Assembly: GCA_963669155.1 (NCBI GenBank)
Contig: OZ022577.1
Coordinates: forward strand, 32,277,053 to 32,341,052
Direction of reading: 5' to 3'
DNA: 64,000 bases
Source of the DNA: Arbacia lixula
Taxonomy: Eukaryota > Echinodermata > Echinoidea > Arbacioida > Arbaciidae
Shown: positions 12,185 through 25,400 of the stretch, in pieces
Numbering within the stretch: position 1 is the stretch's first letter
How the letters are laid out: every line of letters begins with the position of its first letter
Translations under genes and position numbers: made by a program
Notes under the pieces: model-generated
The model's input: the letters and a program-made list of their open reading frames with translations, nothing else
Told to the model about the DNA's origin: nothing
Databases searched by the model: none

Positions 12185-12423
12185 TTTTTTTTTTTTTTTC
12201 GTTGTCAAAAATGTCCGGTTTGGGGCTTCGTATGTGTCAGTGTGGCTGCGAGTAATGGAGTATGAGCGCGACTGTGTTTTGACTCATCAACTTGGTCTTT
12301 GTCTGTGCTCCCGGCCTTGTTTGAACGATAGAATGCACAAATTAACCTTGATTTGACTATGATGTATGATGACTGAGTGCCATCACAGTGACAATTTCAT
12401 GAAGCCAGGCCAATGCATTGGAA

Positions 12424-12443
12424 AGGGGGGGGGGGGGGGGGGG
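12424..12443. repeat. Poly-G tract
   Basis: About 20 consecutive G residues. The region between the 9616-12232 element and the first TMEM62 coding exon holds nothing else beyond the dispersed repeat that follows. Confidence 0.9.
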
Positions 12444-12629
12444 GTATGTTGTTTTGATTTTGTTGCATTTATCAATATCATCCAGTATTGAATATATGCT
12501 AAGAGAACATAAATAGGGATTTGTTATTATTTTGGTTTTTTTTTACATACAATACTATAGACAATTTTTGTTAGGTATGCAAGTGTTATTCACATTGTTC
12601 AGATGTTACTAATGTTAACTCCATAGCTT

Positions 12630-12825
12630 GACCGAGGTTTGTCCAAGTAGCAACAACTAATGGATTCATAATGCGTTCTATCCATGAAACTGAATAAAAA
12701 AATGTCCCTCTAACTGCCTCCTGACGCAGTAATACATTAACCTCATTTTATTAAAATGAGGCTATAGTGTGTCACAAGGCAGTGAGAGGGAAAGTTGTGA
12801 ATACGTAATGAAAACGGCTTATTGC
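12630..12825. repeat. Dispersed repeat, copy B
   Basis: It matches 3303-3455 (GCAACAACTAAT, GAAACTGAA, then GAGGGAAAG and TACGTAATGA). An internal extra segment carries the perfect palindrome CCTCATTTTATTAAAATGAGG at about 12741. Confidence 0.45.
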
Positions 12826-13143
12826 TACAAAAACAAATGATGAACATCAAATCTCATCCAGGAGTGAAAACAACTGATCTGACTCCACAATTTGTTTATA
12901 TAAAGCAAACAAACATGGAAAAAAAGCTGATCGAGCCTGAGAGGAAAACCTTGAACTTTGGAGCCAACATGTACACTTAGTACAGTACATTTTACAGTAT
13001 TAAACATATTTAATTAAAATGGACCTACATGTACATGATATAGAGTCTAGGTTGTTCGTGTCAAGTTTTTAGAGAATTTAGTATTTCCTGGCGAAGGAAT
13101 ACACTATCAATGATTTAAATTTGTTCTACAGAGAAGTGCCAAG

Positions 13144-16100
13144 ATGGCTAAACTTGGATTGTACGCTGTAGTCCTGGTGCTACTGATCGGGCTAGCAGCA
13201 TGGTTAGCTGGTGTGATCCTGGCCTACCTTACAGACCCAGTCAGCTACAGCGGCCCACCCCATCCCCAAGGTGACCAGCCCCCCTACCCTGGTGCTACAG
13301 CAGACAACCTCTGGTGGTTCGTTCATGTAAGTCCCAAGAATTCCTCAGAAACCCACTCATGTGTTGATTGCTGTGAGAGTCTATTGTTTGAGGCTCGGAA
13401 AGATCTTGGGTTGTTTGATGCAATGTGCTCAAAATGTTCAGGGGACTAACAATGTTTCTGATTTGTTACATCTATGTATGTATACTCAAATGCCTTTTAT
13501 AGAAAAAAATAAGGTTTGTAGAAATTTAGTATATTTAATGACAGTGCCGTGTCACAATGATTGAACACTTTCTTTTCATGCATGTCAAGTGAACATACTG
13601 TAAAGTAGCTTTTTCCAGGTGTATCAGTGTACTGGCTGAGGATCTATTAAATGTTTAGAGTATTGGCAAGAAGACTCATGTAGGTGTACTCTAATTGTAA
13701 CTCACTAATTTCATTAGATCTACCTATAATATCATAACAGTATCAATAAATCACACTGACTTCTGTCTAATTGACTACACTGCAGTGTAGATCATGCTTC
13801 ACATGTACATGCACTGTACATGTGACTAAGGCCATGTTTATCAACTTTTCAGAAATTTTACCGCGTTTCCAAACGGGTTTAAAAAAATGGTGCGTTTATC
13901 AACTCGATCGCCTAAGTCAAAAACCAGCCTTGTCACTGCGCAGCTCTACTGCGCCGTTACGCATGCACTGTAGTACAATAGTGTGCGATCGATGTGTTTA
14001 CGGAAATACATGGTTTAAAGTCCTTTCAAAACAGCTTTGCATTTATCTCGCTTCTTTAAACGCGTTTCTGGTTTAAACACGTTTAGGATCGCACAAATTT
14101 ATGTGTTTCAAAACAGCTTTCCGAACCCCATAAACAAAACAGCTTTGCGTTTATCATCTCCCTGAAACGCGTTGAAAAAATTTAAACGTGTTTGGAAACC
14201 TTAATTCTACCAAAAAAAGAGTTGATAAACACGCCCCAAATGCGCTTATTCTTCAGCTTTTAGAAATTCTCCTAAGACAATGTGAGGAGTACCGGGTAGA
14301 TAGGAGGTCTACTTGTCAAGTATCACTATCTCCATAGATCTCTCTATCTGTCTCTCTCTTAGAAGGCCTTGTAGGCAAACAGTTAAAGCTCTGTGTGACC
14401 TTCCTTATCAGTCTCAATCACTACAATGCATTGTACTCTAAATTTAAAACCCAGTTTCAGGTTAAGTACATACATGTACAACAGAAGGCTGGCACATATT
14501 TCAGTATAATTATGTATTGTTATCAAATCTTAAAGGAGAATGGAACCCTAGTGACGAATGTGATCAAATCAAAACAGAAAAAACAATGGACAGATTGGCA
14601 AAAGTTTGAGAAAAATCAAGCAAATGGTAAGGATGACTAAATATCGTCATTTTTTCAAATCATAATTACCAGGTACTACACACATCTATATGCAGACCTG
14701 ACTTTTGATTATACAACCATCATGGATAACTCAGGTGGTCTGCAGTGATGAACTGCACTGAATTTGCAATGTTCTTGTATTGTATACCATGCGTGATTAA
14801 GGTTATACCTACATTATGATTTGTTCCCTTGGTTTACAGAGTAAGATTACAGGGCTAGCAAGTACCTCTTTTAAAAACATTTTTTTTTTCTTGTGATATG
14901 TGTGATTTCCTTCAAACTTGTTTTTAGTCTGTTTCTTGATTTTCCTGCTTTTATGAAATGCAATTTTGTTATCAGGGTGTTGTTTCCCTTTAAGTTCTTT
15001 AAACTTCAAACTAATGTCCCTTTGATAACATTTATCACTGTTCACTTTCAGTTTCTCATTTGTGATACATGTACATTGGCAGCTTGGCATATTATCACCT
15101 CCTTTTTTTAATGACATATTGTTTCTATGGATGATAGATTTACAACATATTCTTCATTATAAAGATAATGTATTCTGCGGGAATGATTTTATTTTCTCAT
15201 GATTAGAATACAATGAGTGAAAATAACAGTAATTGATAAGAAGTGGTGAAGATTATGTGACTTGTAATCATGGACATGTTCTCCTTTGATTTTCAAAGGA
15301 TCCCATAACGTTTACCACTGCTGTCAATTAGTATATTTAGGGTGTATCACTAATTAAAAAAATCTACAATAACTCACCTGCTGTGTGTAATATGTAATAA
15401 TAATTGCTATCAGAAAAAAGGCTTTAACTTGAAAAACGTGGCTTTGTTTTGTTAGTTCAAATCAGCATTTAAATTTACATTTGTGAGAGTTTGAAAAAAA
15501 ATGATTGTTAAGTGAAAGAAAAACTTAATGGTATTTGATTAAAAAAATGTGATATATGTTAATTTTTATGTCATGTTTGTAACAATATTTGGAAATATAT
15601 ATCCTCAATAAAAGAATAACAGAAAACATAATTGCTAACAGACATAAGCAGTAAATAAGCATTCAAGAACAGGTAATATAAATATACTATTTTATAACGA
15701 TTTCTACATGTAGTTTGGGACCGATAAGTATGACGAATTGGTTTGTCATATGATCCATATTTCATTATTAGTATGACAAGTCACTTTAAACTCCCTCATT
15801 AGAGCTTTTTCACACATGCAATATCCTTCTATTCTACAATGACGACTCAACCTGTGACTTGCATAAATATTTAAATCTAGAACATTTTTTCTTTTAAAGT
15901 GCAGTGCTATTTGGGAGCTGACAAATTCAAGAACACATACATGTATCTACAAAGTTCTGACTTTATCCATTTGAATTTTAGACATTGAGTGTTATTTATG
16001 GACAAGGAGTACACATATGACATATATACGTATTCAAAACACCTGTCTGATATAGTTTTCGAGAGTTGCACTTCATGTACATGTACTATGTATATTAAAA

Positions 16101-19100
16101 AAAACCCCCCACATTTTCATTTATGTTCATTCAAAATGTATCTTCTGCATATATCAATTGAAATGTACATATGTGTTGTTCCTACACAGATATCTGACAT
16201 CCACATATCCCGCTTTCGAGATCCATCTCGAACACACGACTTCAGGAAATTCTGTGTGGAGAACATTGACATCATCAATCCTGAAGTGGTTGTGGTCACT
16301 GGTAAGCTGAACTCTTTAAACCCTATCTTTTATGTTTTTAACACCTTCTCTGTCAGACTCTGTCAGACTCTATACTCTATACCCTGTAGGAATGGTGTGT
16401 ACTACCAGTGCAAAACTGTCCCTATTGTGCAAAAGAGTAAAGCACCCTGTCACAACTGAAAGAATAATGTAACCCAGATGACATATTCATGTAAAAACAG
16501 TTGAATTGAAGGAAAGTAGAAAAATCAGAGAAATATATATTTTCTTAAACTTTTTTTCCAATCTCTCTCTCTAAGCTTAAAGTTGAATTCAACTTTTAGT
16601 GAGGGTTTCATTTCCCTTTTATGTTTATGTTATACATTATGAGCAGTGCTAAGTACTGATGAAGCGCATAAAGATCTGACACTCACTCAAAATTGACCAA
16701 ACAGAAAAATTAGACCGATATATCAAACATTTTGGTCTTGAATGAAGCCTTTCTGCATGTAAGCAGTACAATTACTTTTACCAGGAAATGGGTGATCTTT
16801 TATCTAGTAGAACACGTGGAGTGTACTAAATGTACACTGTATATAACACATTGCATGTTTGTGATTGTGTTTACCATTTCAGTGTACCCTTGACAGTATA
16901 TTTACAATAATGCATGGAAATACTGCATTTCTTCCCTTTCCAATCCTTTCTATGTTTATACACTGCATTCATGTACAACATGTGTGTGTAATGTATGGTA
17001 CATTGTGCATGCATGTACAATGTTTGACTCATACACCCTTCCACATTCATGGAGAGAGTGAGAGAGAGAGTGTAAATTGAGTTGTCATGCCAATAATGAA
17101 TTATGGATCATATGACAAGCCAATTTGCCACACCGGTCCCGACTGGAAATTAATTACGTTGTTCTGCAATGTACATTGTACTTCCATAATGAGCATATTG
17201 CACAGCATCAATAGCTGCCTGTCTCAGCTACGAGACCAAGTGCATACTTGACATTGTGAGGCGTCATTCACAATCCGCATCGATCATGCATTGGAAAAGG
17301 GACCGAGATGAGACAGCTACATGTATCTTTAGGCACCACACCACTATACAGTCATGTCGTGGTTACAGATGCTATCACATCACTACTATGACCCTTCTGG
17401 GAATGCCCTTGTGCCTGCCTTGGAGGTTTTCTGCACTTGATGCATAACTCTACAGCTAACATGTGCAATACACACCTGCACTTTTATATTACAATGTAAT
17501 TCCCATTGCTTCAGGCATTATGCATGCATCTGAGTTGTAGATTGAATTTGTAATTCAGTTATGAATTCAATTGACAGGTATATTGTATGGATGCAGCGCA
17601 ATGGCAATTTAATTCGATTTTGTATAAATTGTTTTTGAGAACTTATCACATACTGTACAGTAAGCATACACTACAGCTCAAAGGAAATGGCAATTTACCA
17701 GTGCCAGTTCCTTTGAGCTGGAGTGTAGTTGAATTACACATGTACAAGTAAAGTTTACAAATAAAGAACAAGCCTAATCTAGAATGTACATTTATGACAG
17801 GCGGAGTTTTTTTTTTTAACAGACGTAGGTAAAATATGAAAGGTTTAATAGACAAGAGTTCCATACAACAAAACCATAAAACAATGTAGAAATGAGCAGA
17901 CAAAAAGATTTTGCCCTCATCCCATTAGATGCACAAATTAAGATATTGCTGACAAGATTGGATAAGGCAGACTTGCATGAGATATCAGTGATGATAGTCT
18001 GGTTGATCATGCCTACAAACTTTGTGCCATGAAAAAGTTATCTTGTTTTTCCTGTACACGGTTTATCAGTCACATGACTTTCATTGACCATTAGTCTTGT
18101 GACTGCATGGGGCCATTCAGTCGTGTTTTTTTTGACCAGTCAAATAGATGATGAAGGTAATATTACAAAGTACACCACATTCAAAATGACTTTCTTAGTC
18201 ACAGGTATTGAAGTATGAAATCAGAACTTGAAGGAAAACTGCTATCAAAAAGGAAACATTGGAGTGAAATTGATTGCCCAACTGCTAATTTGCATGGTAT
18301 TACAGTACCAACAGTTTTGTTTGAAGTTTCTAATTGATACTGTAACATGCTTTGCAGTGTAACCTAATATATTTTGAGTGATTGTGTTATCAATATTATC
18401 CCCCCCCCATATTTTCAAACTTATTCTGTTAGTTTTTTTATGGAATTTTGAAACGATATCGCACAGATTTGCAGGGTCCACTCAACCATTGTTCCTGCTG
18501 GTACATTGTAGATAAGGGACTACTGTTGTCAATGTCGATCAGTGATAGTAGGCCATGTTGTGGGGTCAACAAACTGTTTTATCAGTCACATGACGCGACC
18601 TCCTATATGACAACAAAGCCCCACTGCTCCCAGCAGACAATAGCAGCCTGGTGGTGTGCCTTGAGTGAGAGGAGAAGTAATAGCCATGTGACTTCCTTCA
18701 GCCCTCCATGCTGTGGCTCTTACAAAAGGAAGCAAGTGACAATTTATTAAATCAATTATGTAAACTTATCACCTCCTTCGTGTGCAGTGAGACCACCATT
18801 TTAGTTTGCTGATGTTTGGTGGGCTTTATTTGATCAGACCAAAGTTATAAAAAAAGTGCCGGATCAAACCACTTATAAGGAAACTATAGGGCTACTGTTT
18901 TTAATCTGTGTAGTTACATGTATTTGTAGATTTGTACAAGGAAATGTAGCATGCTACATGGAGTGTCCTTGTCTGTGATGATGCAAGTGAATAACACATG
19001 ATTTTGCAAAAAACCCCAAATTAAATAGAAAGTGAAATAAACTATATTTCTTAATTTTTGTTTTCTCCATGTTTTTGCCTTCATTAGAAAAACAGCATGA

Positions 19101-21859
19101 GCTAGCTAATGTAAATGTATGTATGTGTACCGATATTACTGCTTTATAAGCTCATCGTTAGCCTAGATACTGACTTAAATCTGTCAAAGTTTGACATTAA
19201 CAGTCCACTGTTATTGTGCACATGCTCTCATCCATGTACCTGTTCTCAAGAATATTATCTGGGCACATTTAGGAGAAGTGAAAATTCATTTAATACCCCT
19301 TCTACCCCTTCTCATTTGTGAGGCAGGGAGCTGTTGATTGTCGTTCACCTGACTTGTATTAAGACCCTGTGAAGCTCTTCGAGACTGTAATTAATTTCAT
19401 GATTGGAGAAAAGCTTCAAATATGTACACACTTTTTTTTACACAAGCTGCCACTTGCTTCCTCTCACATCTACTGCTGCTGCTGGGTGATATATTGGGGT
19501 GACATTATGAGTTATTATTCACAGAAGGCAGGAAGTTTGCATTTTGACTCGCTGGTGGGGAATGTGCTGTATACCCATGAAGGTTATCTGTCGGGCACTG
19601 CTGCATTATATTTCAGGGAAAATAATGTACAAGTAGCAAAAAAGCAGCCTCCTGCCTCCCATATCCTGGGAGTATTGGCATCATAAGCTGGGTATACATT
19701 TCAGTACCAAAGCGATTTTTCAAGAAATTCTATATGTACTTGCGTGTTAGAACATATTTTCTCGTCAACAAACGACGTACAACCTGTTCATAAATAAACC
19801 CCAAAATAATTGTATGTGAATGCTGCTAGGGGAAATTTGTACTCAACATTAACATTTACAGTGTGCATGAATCTAACCATTTTTAGTTTTTTAATCAATG
19901 TTTATATTTTCAGAAAAATATATTAATATAAATGCACACTGTATCACCTTACCTCTTCAGACACAAGTTTAAGTTGTTTTTTTTGCAAATGTTTCTTTGG
20001 TGATTTTATAATTTCATGAAGGTATTTTCTACCAGAATAAATGACCCACTTAACGTCCCTCTTTTATCATATTTTTGCTGTATTTATTCAAACTGAATGG
20101 AATATGGGCCTACCCTACCGACATCTACATAAGTATCCCTATTTCTCACAAAGATTTTAAATGGTTATTTCTCAGGGGACTTGACGGATGCCAAGACTTA
20201 CGACAACATTGGATCGACTCAGTTTGAGATTGAGTGGCAGACGTATCAGAACATCATTAAACATTCTCACGTCACTGAGAAGACAGTTTGGCTTGATGTC
20301 CGGGGCAACCACGGTAAGAAAGGTCTTAAGATTTTCAAGGTAGAAATCCATTGATTACCTTATTTGCCTATAATTTTAAACTACATGTACATGACAAATA
20401 GATTTACAAGGGAAAAAACTAAAAGATTATTGGGGGCTACACAATCCTTTTCAAGCCTTGTGTAATGAAATGAACACAGCCTGCATTAAATACCTTATGA
20501 GAGAATTTCTATGTGTTTGTTGTTGTCGATGAGGGCTCTAATTTGCATTGCAGGGGTTAAAGACAGCCCGTCCCTTTTTCAGATCACCACAAAAACATCA
20601 AAACATTGTCAAAACCTAAAGAGAAGTGTTAGCAAGCTGTATATTCATAATTTGAAACTGATATGTAGTGTAAAATTCAAATAATGCATGTAAACAACGT
20701 CTGATTAATAGTCTTTACCTCAGGCTCTTAGCAGTTTGTGTTGAAATATCTGCTTTATTGATTAATATGTTTATTAAATTATTAAACGCATTATGAAAAA
20801 AAATGTCCTATAGAAGGAATCATTTCCAAAGTTTGGTAATTACTCATAAAATTAGGATTTCACACATGCATAATAACCACATAGATACTGTAACAAAGAC
20901 TAATACTTTTTTCGTAGTACGAAAAAAGTCGGTTTGAAATTCAACGGCTGAAATTTTTACATACACAGAAAGCTTCAACATGCTATATTCTTAGAATTGG
21001 TCTTGAATCACACTTTCTTCAATTTACGATTGTGATAGATGATTTCAAATTTTAAGCTTGCAAAAGGGACGGACAATCTTTAAGTCATAAATCCCACTGT
21101 TATTTATTCACTACATTATATGTATACGGAGTATGCATATTGGTCACTAGTGTAAATTGTGTGGTGCAGTACTGTGCAAACAGAAATTCATCATGCACCT
21201 TCAGTAGAAACTGTGTCATGCAGTTTTATCATTCTTCTGGTTTTTATTTTCAAGGCACAGCGCCTTCCCTACTTGTACACTGGGGATACAGTGAAGATGA
21301 TATTTACATTCTGCCCTTTCCTCTCACCCGTAAAGATTTTCTGGTGGCCACTCTTCATGCATGACAGGCTGCTGGGCTCTGTAGGAGTGTATAGTATTAC
21401 CATTACTGAAGTGAAGAACAGATATTTCACACACTTGACATAAAGAATGTGTAGAATATTTTGCTTTTGTGGCTCATGCTGTATTTTACTGAGGATAGTA
21501 ATTTATTAAACAATATTCATATGTAGTTTCTAAGTATAAATCATCCTGATACACTTTACACATATGAAGTTACTTTGCTCATTACCGGTAGTGTGTGTGT
21601 TGAACAATGAGAATCTAATTTTGATGATGAGTTTAAAGCACTCAGTTTTTAATTGAAAAATATATTCTTGTAATAAATTGAGTTACAACATAGAGTATGA
21701 TTGCTAACAATCTATTAAGCTCTTTGTAATGGCATATGCACTCTACCTTGCACATTGAAAATGGCAAATGACTTGTGTGGAATAGCAAGTCACATTTGTA
21801 GTTGAAAGTATGAGATGAAAGAGAGAGAGGGAGATAGAGAGAGAGAGAAAGAGAGAGAT

Positions 21860-21891
<32 letters not shown>

Positions 21892-22383
21892 TAAGAAAGA
21901 GAGAGGGGGGCAGAGAGAGAGAGAGAGGGGGGATGTTTCAAAACCTCTTTTTGAGATGTAATGTGTCCTTTTTCTCTCTAATTTATTTTTTCCATTAGAT
22001 GCATTTGATATTCCACACCCAGAGCATCATTCAAATTATTACAGGTAAGTTTTATTCCATTGTTTAAAGAAGAAGTTATTTTGTTTGCCATTTTCTTATT
22101 CTGTTTCCAAATCAATGCTGACATTGCTGTCCAATGTATCATACAAAAACCAGAGGCTATAAATAGATTACTCATATATGTAGTTTATATATTTTATCAG
22201 ACAGCTAGCAATGATATGTACATGTAAAGCAACAAACTGTAAAGCTTGATAGTTCAGTCAAAGTAGTCTTTGACATCTAGACCTTTGAAAAAGTTGCTAG
22301 ATACAAGAAAGCCACACAAAGAAAAACTGACTCTGCTATGTGTATTTTAATTTTATCTCCCTGTTTTTTTTTTTCTCTCTCTT

Positions 22384-22421
<38 letters not shown>

Positions 22422-25400
22422 CATCAGGAAGTATTCAGTCATGGGAGAACAAGGAGACTCCAGCTTTATGTATCAACACAAGACACCATTTGGAACATAC
22501 TCCTTCATTTCAGTCTATGCCCTTCTCGACCCAGGCCCCAAAAGGCCTTTTAATTTCTTTGGGCAGTTACCCGCGGTATGAAACGATGGATTGATTGTTT
22601 TATGAATTACATGCATTATGCCTGTATTTGTGGTTAAGGATAAGGTTGCCTTTAAAACAAAGACATATCCTTGAAATTTGATGATGGAAATAGTGTAAGA
22701 AGAGATACTGCAGTAACATGCAATTACTTTGAAGCATATTCCTATTGTTTGAAGACTTCTCCCATTCATTCATATTTTCCTATTTGAGCTACTAGGGGCC
22801 ATTAAGCACATCGATTGCAGCTGTATCTCAACTTGTTTCTTTGTATTGCATTTGTATACCATATGATCATGATGGCCTAACTGAACAACCTACAACCGAA
22901 GAGATGTCAATCATTAGAATCATGATGGTGTGCACTTTTGTTGTAGTAATTGTAGTCCAGTGTGAAGGTTGTGATTTGCCTCAATGACAAAAGAAAACAA
23001 AACTAGAATCTTGTCCTACAAATTTGGCATGTCCCATGCATATTTGTTCTCATTAGTTGGGATCAAAATCATAATACACACATAATTGAATTATGTTGCG
23101 CAAATTGTCTGCCTTCTGCGTGCAGGGAGAGATGGAGCGCCTAGAGTCATATGCTGCTCAGGTGCAGAAGCCAGGAGCGACAAACCAGACCATCTTCTTT
23201 GGCCACTACCCAACCTCCACCATCCTCACTTCCCACACCAGGCTCACTAACAGCTTGAAGTAAGTCCATCAACCAGGCAGCGCCTCACAAATCACAAAAT
23301 CATAATTTTGTCGTCTTTTGTTTCTCTGTTTATATTTTGAGACATGTGTATAGGAAATGCTGAAAATTAATATTATTTTTGTATTGCATGCCTTGTTAAT
23401 GCATCCTTAGAGATGTTATGTACTATGTATGAGAAAGCTTCATGGTAAGTATTGTGTCTCATACCCTGTGTTTACTTGGGTCCAGCGATGGTATGTGCTA
23501 CATATGAGAAAGCCCAATTTAACTGATAATTTTTATTGTGATTATCATTGTATTTCATACCCTGTGTTTCCATGGGTCCAGAGATGCTATGTACTATCTA
23601 TGAGAAAGCCCTATTAAGATGATTATGGTTACCATTTTGTTTTTCATACCATGTGTTTGCATCCTAGAGATGGTACATGTGCACTACATATGAGAAACTG
23701 TAATTTGAATGATGATTATTGTGATTGTTGTTTTCTTTCATACCCTATGTGTACACAGCTCTAGAGATGGTATATACTATGTATGAGAAAGCCCTATTTA
23801 GATGATGGTTATTACCATTATTATTCTGTTTCATGCTTGCTTCCCCAGAGCTGGTATTGCCTACCTGTGCGGTCACCTGCACAGCCTGGGCGGGTCTGTG
23901 AGGCACATGGAGGTCACCCAGAAGACTGGCACGCTGGAGCTGGAGGTGGAGGACTGGAAGGTCAATAGAATGTAGGTAGCAAGGCTGCACCTCTTGATCA
24001 TTCAGTAACCCATTCTTTGCTGATCTCGCATATTTTCAGGCTGGCTTTTATCCACTTAGATACTGAGCAGCTCACTCCCTCATAATATGCTGTAAGAACA
24101 TTTATGAATGAACTTCAAATTCCTTTCAGAGCACAATTCTTTACTGAGGCCATATATTTGGGGCCTGGCTTTGATCCATTTAGATACTGAGCAGCTTGAC
24201 TCCTGCATAATCTGCAGTACGGACAATAGACGACAGGCTTTGAATAAACTTCAAATTCCGTATAGGGCGCAATTAAGCCAATTAAACAACAATGACAACA
24301 CTGAAAATGCTACTAGTTTAAGAAGAGTACTGGTATAAGAATATATAATCCTCCCATCCTCAAAACATTGGATTATGAATGTATGGAAATACAAAATGTA
24401 TCTTAATGGAATCCAGGTAGAAAACTGAGAGACTGTGCGGGAATGACAGCTATCTATCGATTTGTTGCGTTAATAATAATAATGATATCCAGTATTAGCG
24501 CCTAATATGAAATGGAATCATCTCTAAGGGCAGTGCAATCTTACCCTTTGTGGAATTTGTCTAATCCAAAGGGATCATTTAGCATCATGGCAGCCAGTAA
24601 GGCGTACTTATTCCATGCTTCTAGCTACCCAATAAAACACTTGTGTGGAAAGCAGGAGGTAGATTAACTCTCTCATTACCTCTGGCATAAAAAATGTACC
24701 GGAAGCCATTGGGATTTCCAAGACCTGGTGCTGTAAGGAATAAGTATCTTGTTGTCGGACACAAGTGCCATGGGTAGGCTTGAACCTGGCACCTTCAGAT
24801 CTTCAGTCACAGTTCACGACCTCTACACCTCCTATTTTGTTGCTGCAGGTATCGGATCATGGCTTTTGACCATGACATGCTGTCGTTTGTTGATGTACGT
24901 CACACAGAGTGGCCTGCCATCGTCATCACCAACCCCAAGAGATCTCGCTTCCTAGCACCCGGACACGAGCCTGTACACAAGATGAGGCATTCCACTCACA
25001 TCAGGTAACAAGGGATCCTATTTTAGCTTTTAATATCTTCACCAAATTATAGCATACTTGATTTTGAGTACTTTAGAAGTATTGCAAGCAAAGTAAAAAA
25101 TAAAATAATCACCCACCTTAAATGATCTCCCTCTTTGGAGCTATACCTGAGCCTGTATGCAAAATATGCATTTCACCTTAGTAGGATCCTATTTTAGCTA
25201 TCAATATATTATAGCGAAGCAAAGTCAAAAGGGAAAATGTTAAGCAGTAAGATAAGAGAAGAGTAGAGTAAGATGGGATTTTATTAACTCTATGAAGTAG
25301 CAGTTGTAGAATGGTGTACATATAAAAAAATGTCTACAAAATGATAACCTGAAGACCAAATCTCATTGATTGATTTGAATTTAACAGGGCAGTAAACATG

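Larger units (their letters stand above)
9616..12232. mobile_element. 2.6-kb inverted-repeat element with minisatellite arrays inside each end
   Basis: The left end reads TACGAAGCCCCAAACCGGAC, then ACATTTCCGACAACG, a poly-A run and an ACGTACGT-rich 21-bp array. The right end is the mirror image: a 21-bp array, a poly-T run, CGTTGTCAAAAATGTCCGG and TTTGGGGCTTCGTA. Both ends close on TA. The roughly 1.9-kb interior (10020-11935) has no transposase-like frame, so any transposon would be nonautonomous. It lies between the candidate first exon and the first coding exon of TMEM62. A TA target site would suit the mariner group, but this is not established. Confidence 0.65.

Noticed and set aside
15989-16459. 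156-aa continuous frame around TMEM62 exon 2
   Set aside because: Only 16190-16301 matches TMEM62 and is bounded by AG and GT; the rest is intron read-through.
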